Positions 12,581 through 25,037 of a stretch of DNA of 64,000 nt are shown one piece after another. The notes below the pieces were generated by a model. That model made no database searches, was not told the DNA's origin, and saw nothing but the letters and a program-made list of their open reading frames with translations. The first letter of the stretch is position 1. Each line of letters opens with the position of its first letter. The translations under genes and the position numbers were made by a program. Source of the stretch: Monarcha castaneiventris obscurior (Eukaryota; Chordata; Aves; Passeriformes; Monarchidae); NCBI GenBank assembly GCA_026261815.1, contig JAMPIT010000350.1, positions 3,038,001 through 3,102,000 on the forward strand, written 5' to 3'.

Positions 12581-14921
12581 AAAGTAATTTTTCCTACTAA
12601 ATCTACAGAAACAGAGGTTATCCCACTGTATTGCTGCATTTGATTGCTTTGATTTTTCTCAAAAGAGAGAAGATACTGAGAAGATTAACTCTGGTAGGGG
12701 CAAAATTCTGAAATGCTTTTACAAGCACTTTTTACAGTGCTTCCATTCTTGAACAACACAGCTTTTTATGTTGCAGTAACTTTTTATCATGCATTCAATA
12801 GATTTTATTCCTGTAGTAATTTACAGAAATGTGGGTAAGATTCTTTTTATCTAGCATTTTCAACTGCTCAGACGAAAAAACATAAAAAAGCATATCCAAG
12901 TTTATGCTAACAGACAGGCAGAGTATGAGAGACCATATGGATAAAATGTCCTCTGTTTCAGTCTGGTGCAGAACTCTATCTCATGCTTTGTCTAACATGG
13001 AGCTTCCCTTACAATAAGGGTATTTGGCTGATTTGCTTATAAGTGAAAAAAAGCTGCTCAGGGTATTCAGTGGTCAATAAGCAGGAGAAGACAAGAAGAC
13101 TTCTGGTAAGAAGTTCACACTACATTGAAACAGCCTGTTTTTTCCAAGGACATAACCTTAATACATTTTCTATCAGTTTAGCAGCTTGCAGAAGATAACT
13201 GCCATAATTTATTATCTTATTTATCTACTTTGCTGTTTAGAACATCAGTAGGTTTCAGTATTTAGTAGAGCTATGGGAAAAATAATGAGTCAGCTATGGG
13301 CCATCAGTGCAAAGAGATCAATACCTTAGCTAGGATAAAACTGGAACATTGTAATCAAAACTACCTGTTACACAGAGCCAGTCCAGCAGCAAGTTATCCT
13401 TCTCAATAAATTTTATATCTACATTTAATACATGCAAAACAAGTTACTAATATCTGAAGCCATCTGCTTATTTATTTGCACTGCTTTAATAAAATTTGTC
13501 TTCTGATAATTTCCACTCTCACTGCTTAAAATAGAACATATGCAACAAAAAAAGTCATACTTTTATTTTTTTAAAAAAATCACCCAGTAAGTCACATTTT
13601 AAAAAAAGAGGGAAATATTTCTCTTCCTCCAGGGAAAAAAAAAATAATCCAAGTGGCAGGAGATATTTCCCATTAAAAACATCTTGACTTTGAATATTCA
13701 AATTGAAAATGTGAGCACACTTCCCACAGCACAAATAAACTCCTTTTCCAGGAACATTTAGTCAGATTTTACTTCATATTTTCATGGATTGCTCACTTGA
13801 AAGAGCTGTGGTCCAGACAAAGCCAGTTTTCTATCTTCTTGAAATTCGGGGCTATTAAGTCCTTCACTTGCAAAATTGTAGCACTCAGTTTTTCAAAGGA
13901 GCCATGAGGTTTTTTTCTGGTATGTGATTTACAAAAATCATTACAAGGATGTTAAAATTCTGGAAGGATAGTATGGTTCTCAACTGTTTGGGTGGTTTGA
14001 GAAATCAACTCAATTTTAAAGGGAATCAGACATGAAACTTTTGAACCTTTTGAAAGTCTTACCTGGAAAACAACTACATTTCTAGAAAGATAGGAAATAG
14101 AGGGAAATGAAATTAATGTAAAAATTATATTTTTCTTCCAAAGGTGAACTTAAAAAAAAATCCTACTTAGAATTTTAAGATATGCAAGAAAAAATGATTT
14201 TCATCATTACTACGTTCCAGCTTTAGGGCACATTGCACCTCCAGCTGTAAACAACTCTTACTGACGTACGCTGAGACAAAAGCACAGGGGTGAGCAGTGG
14301 ACTGACCAGCAGGTCCCTACATGATAGTTATGAATTCTGTCATCTGAAATATTTATTATAAGGTCGGTTTAGTCCAAAATATTACCAGGAGATTTCAGAT
14401 CAGATCCTGTTAAAAAAAACTGCAATCATGTCCCTTCCACATCTAAGGGGATACTGACCCACCAATCCTTTTGGCTAAAGTTTTTCTGTAGCAGAAGTTT
14501 AACAACTATGCAGTAAACTGCTTCATTCGTGGGTTGGCTCATTCACTCCAATCCAGCAGTCACTGTTCCATGTTAGTTTTCAGCTGCAAAGGAGCTGTTT
14601 TTACTTAGAAGATACTGGTACAATTTGTAATGCAGTAAAATACCAACTATTTACAGGGCCAATATATTATATAGATCTCTCTTCCTTCCAAGTATTATAT
14701 GGAGTAAGAAGCAGGAATTCCGCAGAAAGCAGAACTCTACAGCCTTAAGTGTTTTTCTTACCTAAGTGCAGAATATGAGAGACTCTCAAACACAGCAAAC
14801 AGGAAGAGCAGAGAAGCATGTAAGGAAACAAAGGAAAACTATTTCTCCTTACTACCTCTGCAAAACCAGGGAGTGATTTTGAGCAGGAGGTAGAACACCA
14901 GGGGCTTTGAATCAACTCCTG

Positions 14922-15172
14922 AAATCACAAAATCCTAGAATTATGGAGTAGTGAGTTAGAAGGGACCTTTAAAGGTCATCTAGTCCAATTTCCCTGAAAT
15001 GAGCAGGGATCTTCCACTACATCAGGTTGCTCAGAGCCCCAGCCAGCCTGACCTTGAAAGTTTCCAGGAATGGGGCTTCTACCACATCTCCAGGTACCCT
15101 ATTTGAGTGTTTTACCACATTCACTGTAAAAATAATCTTCTTTATATCTAATCTAAAGCATTACCTTCCTTC
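14922..15172 (-). mobile_element. CR1 LINE 3'-end fragment, minus strand
   Basis: The plus strand reads as the reverse complement of a CR1 3' end. It has a degraded ATCACAAAATCCTAGAAT tail repeat, then GGGACCTTTAAAGGTCATCT, then CAGGTTGCTCAGAGCCCCAG and a TCTAATCTAAA block. The fragment stops at about 15172, where it abuts the ERV leader. Only the 3' untranslated region and the last part of the ORF are represented, as is usual for 5'-truncated CR1 copies. Confidence 0.85.
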
Positions 15173-15177
15173 TCTAC

Positions 15178-15845
15178 TACAGGAGTAACCTTGGTTGTGA
15201 TGCCTTCCGTGCTTCTGCCTTTCCCTGCTGGGTCCTAAAGTCCTGGTCACAGCCCTGGATGGTTGCTCCGGCCCCTCTATAATTTGCTGGCAGAGAGAGG
15301 GGCAAAGCAAGATGTTTTCCAACCCACGACTGCGAGTTTCAAGGTCTTTAGGGTCCCGGCGGAGTCGCCAGCAACTGATGTCTTTCCTAGTCTTAAAAAT
15401 CAAGAGGCGAACACGGTTAGAAGGGGAAAAAGGGTTTTACCTTGGTATTTATTGTAAGGATCCTTAGGTGCACTACGAACAGGTCGAATACACCTCTGTG
15501 CACCCCACCATCACCACCCGCAAAGTCCCTCTCACCCCTGGTCTTACATTCCAGGTCTTACTAATTAGCATATCTATCAAATATTCCCCAATGAGAGGCT
15601 CAAATGAGCCCCCCCTCCCAAGGAACCTTCCCCTGGATGGTTCTATCTTAGTTTATAAAATGTGTTCTGGAGAGGACCTTGGGGTTTGGGCACCCTGGCA
15701 CCTTAACTACGAAGCTTCTAAAATGTTTAGTCTCTTGGCTTAACAAACAAGTCCAAGAATGTAGGCAAAAAGCATCGAAAATACAGAAGTTGCAGAAAGG
15801 TATAACAGGGGTATAAAAGAAAAGACAAAAATCATCATGGCATCA
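15178..15845 (-). mobile_element. Truncated endogenous retrovirus: 5' LTR, primer binding site and short leader, minus strand
   Basis: On the minus strand the LTR runs from 15845 to 15376 (470 bp) with matching termini TGATG...CATCA. It has a TATAAA (15657-15652) and an AATAAA poly(A) signal (15453-15448) in correct order. Five bases downstream comes an 18-base primer binding site (15370-15353), then about 175 bp of leader to about 15178. Nothing resembling gag, pol or env follows; the element breaks off beside a CR1 fragment. It is a remnant and not functional. The family is different from the two solo LTRs at 4.5 and 35 kb. The left breakpoint is approximate. Confidence 0.75.
15353..15370 (-). 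promoter_or_regulatory. Retroviral primer binding site matching tRNA-Arg(UCU)
   Basis: The plus strand here reads GTCCCGGCGGAGTCGCCA. This equals the last 15 bases of a vertebrate tRNA-Arg(UCU) isodecoder plus CCA, as I remember that tRNA. The minus-strand site is therefore perfectly complementary to the primer over 18 bases. It lies five bases after the LTR end, the expected position. Confidence 0.75.
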
Positions 15846-18669
15846 GTTGACTGGCCTACACAAGAGAAATTTGTCATTATCCTTATGGTCAGTCTTACCC
15901 ACCCTTCAAGATGTGCTCTATCAATTTTCACTTGGACTCCCTCAAAATGCACCAGCTCCTTGTGAAACACCCTCTTACCTAGAAATCTCCATACTCTTCG
16001 CATGCCCTCTGCTACTGCATCCTCACCACAAAAATGTGGTGTAATGCTGGACTGCAACACCAGCTGTATTTCAAACAGCAGAACTTACCAGCATCAGCCT
16101 TGCCACACAACTATCTTGATTCCTTGGTATTTTTGTACCTTTCAGACTCAAAATCAAGCATTCCTTAGGTGAATTGAGTCAAGTTAGCCTACCAGGGCTT
16201 GAAGGCAAGAAAAACCAAACACTGGATAGATTTAAAACAAATTCATGTGAATACTCCAATTCAGGCAAAACTTGGGAACACCACATATAAGAGGAAAGTG
16301 CTCTTGTTTATGTCCCCATAACTGCAAGATTGGAAAAAATATTACTTGATTATTAGAGAACAACATTCACTGATATCTCCTTACCAACTCTTAATTCCAG
16401 TAAGATTCCAAGCACCCACAAATCAGATGAAAGCTGAAGAACAGTTCTCTGTCACTGTAATAATAATATTAATAATGTTGACCAATCAATACTGATCAGG
16501 TATATAACTATATAGACAAGCATTGCTGCATCCTTAAGGCAAAATGAAAAAATAGTGCACTACAACAAAAAAAAGGGTATTACAAAATTTCTCTCTGTAG
16601 CTGGGCAGATGGTAAACAGCAATTGCAGCTTATTACAACGCCCATAATTGTCTTCATCACCTTGTGTTTCCCCATCTGTCTTTTGTGCCCACCTGTTTTC
16701 TCACCTTAAACCAGCAGCTCTGCTACAGTATATATGTAGTATGTTATGTGCCTAGTGCAACAAAGTCCCAGCCTTTAATTGGAGATTTTATAATCTATGC
16801 TAAATAAAATATAGATCATTTAATCAGGACTGTGCACAGAGCATTTAAAATGTACATTATTAACATCCACAAATCATGTGTTATATTTTTTTGATTTAGT
16901 TAGTAAAGGAAGTAGGCATTTAGTGCTCCGTTGCCTTCAAATGCAAGTCTTTTACATTACACTGTAGAAGAGGAACTACTAACCTCAAGAATTCAAGATA
17001 GACTATTGTCTTCATTATCTTGCCTCTCCACTTCTTTCAATGCTACTTACTGTTCAGTTTTCCTTATCCCATAAATATCAGGGATTAGTGTTGGTTCACA
17101 GAACAAAACTCGGGAACCAGAAACTTAAATGTATTTTGGAGCTGAAACGTTTCACTAGATTCTACCGGACTGAGCCCCAAGTATGTGTGGACAGAAGATT
17201 CCCTTTGCTCATGAGATACAAAAATCTCCAATGCTACAGTAACGGAAGGCACAGCAAAATACGAGGTGTTTATTTTTATCCTGTTCCTTCCTCGTTGTCA
17301 GCATTGCAATTAGACTAAAGTGCTCATCGCCCACAGTTTCTCCACTGTTATTTGGCATTAGTTGCAGTCTGCAGAGAAAATTCTCATTTACTGTGTTACT
17401 GGGTGAGCACCTCTGTAAAGCAGCAAATCTCCTTTATGTCCCAACCTTCTCTACAGTTTACAAGTCCTCATTAGCTGTGTCCCAGATGCTGTGCTATGTA
17501 AGAAAACACAAATGCTGAACCTTTATGTCCAGATCAGACACTGCCTTATTGCTGAGCCATTTCCAAATCACTGCTAAAATATCACTCGACATTAGTGAAA
17601 TACATGGCTAAGACAGATGAAAGCAAGCAATAAATCTCACAGAAAGCACTTGATCAGTTGTCTTAATAAGCAGTTAAAAAGGAAACTGTAAGTGTTAAGC
17701 CTTTATACCAGTCTTTTTTTTTCAAATGCAAAACTGCTAACCTCTGACTGAGGCAAGCTTTATGCTTAAAAATCCGTTTCTGTCTTTGCCTGTACATCAT
17801 TTAATAAAAAGTTGAGATAGTGGGGCTATTTACTCTAATACTTTACATTTCTTCCAAATTATATCTGTAAAGCTATTTTTATGCTGACTGCAAATTTAAT
17901 ATCCTATTATTCCCCTTCTCTATAAATCTCTGTTAAAGAAATAAATACTTCAGAAATAGCAAAGCTTAAAAATTCCAGGATATTGTTTCTTCTGGAGCCT
18001 CCAGCAATGTATTTCCTAAATAAATAGAAATTTTAATAAAGTTTTTCATTGACGCAAAATGTTTCTGAAAAATAATATATTCATGAAGGCAGAAATGCAA
18101 ATTTCAGCAAATGGAGGTTACATAACACCGTAAACAAAAAGCACAGCAGACAAATAGCAAGCTCTGAGAATAAAAGCCATTTGAAAAAAAAAAACCCAAA
18201 CTAAAAAGCATTAATCCAAACAAGCATCTTCTGAAATTCCTTTTCATTCTCTAAAAATTAATTTACCCTAAAACATTTCATGCATTTGCTTGTTTGCTAT
18301 TTCTATATATATTATTTTTAGTTTTATTATTTCATAGAATCATGACTTTTAAAATTCTTTTAAGCAAGAGTTTAACCCAGTGAAACAGGGAAGAGATACA
18401 AAGGGATAGGAGAGATGAAAAACAAAAAGGAAATAAAACCAGTTTAATAAAGTCCAATCAGAATGGGAAGAAAGTTAAGACGTAGCACCACAGAGCAGTA
18501 GAGCAGCTCAGAAGACACCAAACCAGCTTCCATAGGCAGGAAATGCAGCAAGAAGAGAAAAAAGAAAAGGAAAAATCTTCTTTTTTCAAAAGCAACACAG
18601 TAGTACAGAGCTAAACTGTAAAGCAGTCTTTACTGAAAGACTTTCCAGTTTTATACACAGGGAGGTTAT

Positions 18670-18688
18670 AAAAAAAAAAAAAAAAAAA
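18670..18688. repeat. Poly-A run (19 bases)
   Basis: Nineteen uninterrupted A. No recognisable retroposed sequence lies upstream, so I do not call it a retrogene tail. Confidence 0.9.
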
Positions 18689-19030
18689 GCGAGACTGGAG
18701 GTAAACAAATGGGCAAACAAATGTGAGAGGCACACAAAAGGTTAAAGGCACAAAAGCACATCAATTGAGACGAATACACAGAGTATAAGAAGATACACCA
18801 GAGGAGATAAGCAGAAAGTTAAATATTTCTACATTAATTTGCAACAGAGTCATGATCTGTTAAAAGCAGATTTGAATGCTTGCATCCACGTGCACAGCCA
18901 GTGACCAAGATGCTTGCTTGCTTATAGCAACTACGGTGATCACTCTCCCATAGTTTTATTTGGCTAGTCTGAGGAATGGTTCCAATTTCGGACCATTTTA
19001 ATATAACTGTCATAGTCCTTCAGATACAAT

Positions 19031-19110
19031 CCAAAAAAAACCCAAACCAAAACAAAAAACCAACCAACCAAACAACAACAAAAAACCCAACCAAAATAAA
19101 AACCTAACAA
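19031..19110. repeat. A/C-rich low-complexity tract
   Basis: About 80 bp almost entirely of A and C, with CCAA and CAA motifs (AACCAACCAACC, ACAACAACAA). It resembles the tract at 62183-62261. Confidence 0.9.
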
Positions 19111-20269
19111 GAGAAAGAACACTAAAGTAAAAAAATTATTATTAGCACAATTTTTAACAAAACGTATTTTCCCATTATTAAACTACTGAAACACCCACAT
19201 TTTTCAGGAGAGCAAAGTAAAATTCAAGGACAGAAAACAGGTATATAAGATCAAATAAACTTTTCAGTAAGTAAGTAATAAACAAAACCAGCCCAAAATT
19301 CCTACAGAGTTTGGGATTAAGTATATTATGCTATTTCACGGCTATGTGAAATAAAGATTGATTGATTTATTTAGCACAAGAGCTAAGAGATTATAATTCT
19401 CCTACTGAATGTTCCTACTAATGTTTCTCTTTACTTGGGGTTTTTTATTGTCATCCTTGGCCATTAATGAGCATTCTTGGTCAACAATGTCTGACATGAA
19501 ACAGACCTGAAAAAATCTCATTTTCTGTTCCCCAGGTGCTACAGAAAGCTCATAGGAAAAGCAAGACATAATCCTGTTGAAACATGCTAAAGAAATAAGA
19601 CTCAAGTAAAAACAGAATTAAAAATTATCCGTTAGCACTGTAGGAAAGCAGTTTTTTGGGAACTGCAAATACTGCCCACAGAGTTAAATATGGCTGGAGG
19701 TCCCTAAAGATGGCATTTCATTCTCTCCAAGGATGAGTCCCTTTGGTTCACGTCCCAGATGTGGACTATTAGTGTCACAAGCTCCAGCACCTACTGCCTT
19801 GGATGGTCTGAGCATGAAAAATTCAATCCCCCAAAGGGCTGGCTGAGAAAGCAAGCAACTGGAGACCAGCTGGAGGACAGATCAGCCTCATCAGAAAAGA
19901 CAGCTCACCAGCAAGCGTGAAATTCTTAAGAATATATATCTAAGCAAAACCAAACCTGTAGAATTACAGTTTCCTGAATAAATAACCATCATATGACAAC
20001 TTACCAGGAACCCTGCAAGTAGCAGAAACAGGGATCCAAGTGAGAAAATAACATCATACAAGTTGATTAATAGGACTGAAATCAAACTGATTCCTAGGAC
20101 TGCACATACAGTAAAAACAATAGTGGAGTTGTTACACAGGAAGAATATAGGATTACAGAATATCAGAATGTGCTTTCAGAACAATACAGCATAGTCACAA
20201 ACAGAGCCAAACAGGTGACTCAGAGGGATGAAAGGATTCGAAACATTTGGTGCCAACAGAAACAAAAGA

Positions 20270-20460
20270 CATAAAAATACAAAACAGGAGAAGATTCAGC
20301 ATGGGTTGACCAAAGATGCCAGGCCAAACCCATACTCTTTAGTTATAAAAGAAATTGTTTTAAGAACAGAAATGCATAAAATACTTTTGTTCAATAACGC
20401 TTTTGATACAACACCACATGGAAAATCACTACTTAAATTGAAGAGACACTGGTGTAATTT
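20270..20460 (+). mobile_element. Degraded CR1-like LINE, reverse-transcriptase region, plus strand
   Basis: An open frame covering 20228-20563 includes QHGLTK and, about 40 codons later, NNAFDTTPHGKSLLKLKRH. These match the CR1 ORF2 blocks QHGFTKG and DFSKAFDTVPH..LL.KL, with the first catalytic-aspartate region altered to NNAFDT. Spacing between blocks is shortened, and the later FADD box is absent, so this is a short internal relic of an old element. Most CR1 copies retain only the 3' end, so an internal piece alone is less usual. Ends are approximate. Confidence 0.65.
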
Positions 20461-22117
20461 AGCCATGAGTTATCAAGCTGTACTCAAGATAGCACAGAGG
20501 TGTTACTGCAAGCTTAAGAGAAGGACTGCAGAGGAGGTTACACATCCCTTAAGCACAGCCTAAAAAGGCTTGTAGGTGGCACAAGCAACCGACAGCATAA
20601 GTAGCCTATGAATGAACCTCCTGAAATAACACCAGCAGCTGCCACTGTGTGATTTGAGACTTGCTAAGTAAACGCAAGAGAAAAAAGAAAAAGCCAAAAA
20701 TCATCTGTGGAAAGGTATGGAAACCTGAACAGTTGGAGGGAGGAATGAACTGCTGACGAAATGAAGTGCTACCAGCCTGTTTGTAGTAGAAAAGCACAAG
20801 AAAGTGGAAAATTGTACAAGGTGAGGAGCTGAACCTGCCTGGCAGGTTGACACCCATCTCAAGGCCTTCAGCTGGGGTTATCCACCTCCAGGTAGGATAA
20901 CTTGCCTCCAGTCTTGCTCAGTGAACTCCTGCCAAGAGGCTCTGCAAAGTCTGGCTCTTTCTGGCACAGCCGAGCACCCTCTTGCAGCTGCAAGAGGAGT
21001 CAGCATCTGCATCCCACTGGCTCCCAGCTCAGCTGCCCACTACCCACATCTATCACTCTAGCAACTGAAATATTAGTCTTGGCACTACTGTTCAAAATTC
21101 AAATTACTTGCTTGTGCACAAAGACTGTGTTATAACTACATCTGATGAGGAGAAGGATCAGAGAGGCAGCAGCAGCTGGAAAGACCAGGAAAAACCATTA
21201 CAGGATGATAAACTGCAGAATAAGAGGGCAGACCCCCTCATACACTGATAAAGTGTTAATTTATGTAAGAGTGAAAGACACTTTTCACAAAGTGGGAGGG
21301 TTGTTAACAGGAACTTCCAAGAATTTCAGCTAAGATTTATAATGCTCCACACATTCCCAAGAAATTTTGAAGCAAGGGTAAGTAACTGGGTTAGAAAAAT
21401 CTGTCAACAACAAACTTACTGAGAGGAGTCACAGTGATATTGAACTTGATAACAGAATAACATACTGAATTACAGAAAACACAGATTAATGCAGAAAAAT
21501 AGCTATATAGCACTATTCACACACTAATGAACTTTACACTACCTATATCACCCACTTACAGGTCTCAAATTACTGTGCATAATTTTTCAAACATTACCTA
21601 AGCAGTGAGGTGCAACCAAAAAGGAAAATGAATGCAGAACAAAACAGAAAACTAACCAGTATTTTTATTCATGATACATTCATGCAGTCTGATAGCTACA
21701 TCTGCTCTGATCATCGTGCCTCAGAGATATGGACACTTTGCAAAAGATACAGAATAAAGCAACACACATAATCAGAAGTATTGAGCAACTTAAGTACAGA
21801 GCAACCATAAACAAATCCTACATATTAAATAGGCCACAGGGATGAGGGTAAGATTATAAATCCTCTAAAAACTCTCACTTACACAACATAGAATCTAATA
21901 GTATGCCCCTAAAATAGAAAGAGTAAATAACAAATTTAAGTTATTTAGATTTAAAAATAAAGCCTGCACAGAAACAGGTAGATATAATTTACATATAAAA
22001 TAAATAATAATTATGTTGTAAAGCAGAAGACATTTTTAATCACGAGAGAAATAAAAGCATGGCTTCCCAAATAGTAATTCAGGCAAGAAGCCTAGGCCTG
22101 TCCTAAGATGGAACTGT

Positions 22118-22189
22118 GAAGAGAAAAAAAAAAATAAAAAAAAGGAGGGGTGGAGAGGAGGGGGAGAAAAAGAAAAGAAAAAAAGAGAT
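22118..22189. repeat. Polypurine tract
   Basis: About 72 bp nearly all A and G on the plus strand (two T interruptions), grading from A-rich to GGAGG-rich and back. It could form triplex or other non-B DNA; function is unknown. Confidence 0.85.
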
Positions 22190-23020
22190 GATGTTGCTTC
22201 TATATTGAAACACAGAAACCTGAATCCTGAAAGCTGAGTCCATTCCAAGACTGTATTCCTAAAAAATTTTCCAAGATGATAAAACTATTTTATATTGCAA
22301 CAGCTCATAACAAATATGCTGCAAATTAATCCATGAACTTCAACCAAAACACAAGAAGGAGTTAAAAGAAGAACTGACACAAAAGAAAAAACTTTGAAGG
22401 ACTGTTTTGTGATTAATAAAGTGACAGAGAATTCAGTGTGACCTTGCAGAGTAGAAATAATAGTTACATTCAGGAAGAGAGATAAGGATATGAAGACTTG
22501 ACAAACCTAATAGTGTTTCAACACAGACCTGATACTAGAATCTTCTTGCCTTCTAGCTGTATTCTTCTTACTGTACCTTTTTGTACAGTAAATTTAATTT
22601 GTAGAACTATTAAACTCAAATTATGCCACTTTCAAAACTGCATCAGATAGCTAGTAACATTTAAAATGATGTGTCATTGTCCAAAACCAGAGATTTGATT
22701 TCTCCCTTCTCTTCGGTGACGCACCTATATTTCAAGAAGGAGGGGAGAAGTGACATCATCTGCTCTATCTTCCCTGGAAAACCTGTGGCAGAATTTAGTG
22801 CTAAAGAAGACCTTAAGGAGTTCTCCAAAGTCTTTTTGTTGTGCTGTCGGGAGCTACTGGCTGCAGAAACTTTACCACTTTTTTTCCTATCACCAGGAAT
22901 GACAAATAGCCCTGAGTAAAAGATCAAATGCTTGACCCGACTTGATAGTTTTATTTGATCCTAACAAATCCTCAAGTAAGATACTGAAAACCAGCTGCTT
23001 AACTCTCAGAATCCCATTAC

Positions 23021-23056
23021 TGGGGATTGTCTGCAATTACTTGCAGACAATCCCCA
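23021..23056. repeat. Perfect 16-bp inverted repeat with 4-base loop
   Basis: The left arm TGGGGATTGTCTGCAA (23021-23036) and the right arm TTGCAGACAATCCCCA (23041-23056) are exact reverse complements, separated by TTAC. Pairing stops abruptly at both outer edges. It is too short for a microRNA precursor. The flanks belong to no repeat I recognise. Confidence 0.95.
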
Positions 23057-23950
23057 TTTGGCTGATAGCACCAGTGTCATCTCCACTCTTGGAAAGTCAC
23101 ACACACAGCTGGAGAAGTACCATCATTTCATATTGCTGTGGATGCTTAAATGCCATGAAATACACTGGTGTGGATTGTTCAAGGTTAACTGTATATTGTA
23201 AGCCCCACTTCTGGATGCACTGATTGGCACTGGGCATGCTGTGAAATCATTTTTCATTCGTGATCCCAGTCTTTTGTTTTAAGAGCTTTGAAGAACAGAA
23301 TTTCAACTGAATATCTAATAGGAGCTTTGGGTATTCAAATTATACATTTGAAGATTCATAAGTAAATTAGAGCAAACAATTATAAATCCTTGTCTCCTTT
23401 AAAGTATAAGTCACATTACAGTAGCATCTCAATATCAGAAATGAGAACTGTGTTACTAACTGCATAAACATGCAGTGAAGACACTGACCTTGTAAGAGAG
23501 AACAGTCTGCTTAAAAGACACTATATCCCGCTGTTTGAAGTAATCTCATAAGGCAAGGACTAATGAAAAAATTACCCCAAAGCCTGCCTAGGCACAGTGC
23601 ACTCCTTCATTTGCAGGGAAAGGAAGACAACCTGATCCTGGGGAACACAGTCACAACACAGAGCTGAAGAGGACAACACTCAAGAGTTGGTTTCAGTGCA
23701 AGAAAGACACTACCAAGTGTACACTGTCAATCACTGATACTGGGACATCCTTCCATCCTCAAAGCCTTCCTTCGTCACTGCCAGGACTCCACTGGTTACA
23801 GATTGTAACTGTATCAAATTATTGACTTACAAACTGCTCACCACGAGTCTGCGCACACATATTTGTGGGTACCAATATACACATACTCATCTAATTTATA
23901 CTCTGCTAAGAATGAAGGAAATTGATACGGTATATCATGGCATTTCGCAC

Positions 23951-24018
23951 TGAATAAATAAATAAATTAATAAATTAAAAAATTATGAATAATAAATTAA
24001 TAAATAAAATAAATAAAT
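23951..24018. repeat. (AAAT)n microsatellite, impure
   Basis: A run of AATA/AATT units such as AATAAATAAATAAATTAATA with several interruptions. Confidence 0.95.
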
Positions 24019-24870
24019 ATCAGGATAGTAAGTTAAAAGTAGAGAGGGCAAAACCCAAAACAACATGTACTAAAAGAAGATATGACTCAAAGTAAACCAA
24101 AAAACAGACCATCAACATTAAGTGTGTGTCTGCTCATTCCTATCTATTATGCTTTGGTGGGCACACTAGAGCAGTCTCAGAGCACATGAAATGGGTTCAA
24201 CTTGGATGAAACAAGACTTTCAGGTGCCCTTCTGAGTGCACCTTACAAGCTTCAGCTGCCTGTGGGCAGGAACAGACTGGATCAGCCCCAGCGTAAAACC
24301 CCACACGAGTGTGGTGTAAACATGAGGTTCACTCTGCAGACCCACTCTTACTGCATTACACTCCTTGCCTCTGCACACACAGACAGAGATTATTCTGTTC
24401 TTCCACTCTATCAGGAAGAAATAAGACAACAGATTTCACAGATTTTTAATGTCTTGCCAGTTCATACGTCCCCACTTGTCCCCTCACAGTGCCAGCTTGG
24501 TATCCAGTCTTTTGCAGAACACAGCCCGCCTACGTGCTGTCACATATGGGAGAAAGTGCTAACATAGTGATCTATATTTTAGTGGAAACAATCATTTAAG
24601 GGCTGGAGACCACTGAAAGCATCACACAGTATTTGCCAGCCAAATTCATGCACATACCAAAAAAAGCTTTGCAACCTGCTGACAAAGTTTATTCTTCCAA
24701 CCACAATACTAGTTCCTGTGAAACTAATCCATAATCTCTTGGCTCATCACAAAATCCACCCCACGTACACGAATTAGGACTCCTGAAGTATCTAATAGAG
24801 GATCCTAAATAAAATAGGATCAGAGGACTTTGGACAACCGAAGACAACATGCTAGAGATGGAATTTATAC

Positions 24871-25037
24871 ATCAACAGGCTGCCCAGGGAGGTCATGGAG
24901 TGTCCCTCTCTGGACACATTCCAAAGCCACCTGGATGTGCTCCTGTGTCACCTGCTCTAGATGATCCTGCCTTGCCAGAGGGATTGAAGTTGATGATCTC
25001 CAGAGCTCAAGTCCAACCCTAACAATTCTGTGATGAA
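24871..25037 (+). mobile_element. CR1 LINE 3' end, plus strand
   Basis: The sequence starts ATCAACAGGCTGCCCAGGGA and contains TGGACACATTCCAAAGCCAC. It continues with TAGATGATCCTGCCTTGCCA and ends in AACAATTCTGTGATGAATGA, which retains the ATTCTGTGA-type 3' repeat of CR1. About 170 bp remain. The AGGCTGCCCAGGGAGGT block encodes the end of ORF2 in intact CR1. Confidence 0.88.

Noticed and set aside
15353..15370. Match to the 3' end of a tRNA gene on the plus strand
   Set aside because: Only the last 15 bases plus the non-genomic CCA are present and no tRNA body lies upstream; it is a retroviral primer binding site, not a tRNA gene.
18670..18688. Poly-A tail of a processed pseudogene
   Set aside because: The sequence before the A run shows no coding similarity and no target duplication.
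23021..23056. microRNA precursor
   Set aside because: The stem is only 16 bp with a 4-base loop and pairing does not extend; too short for a normal precursor.
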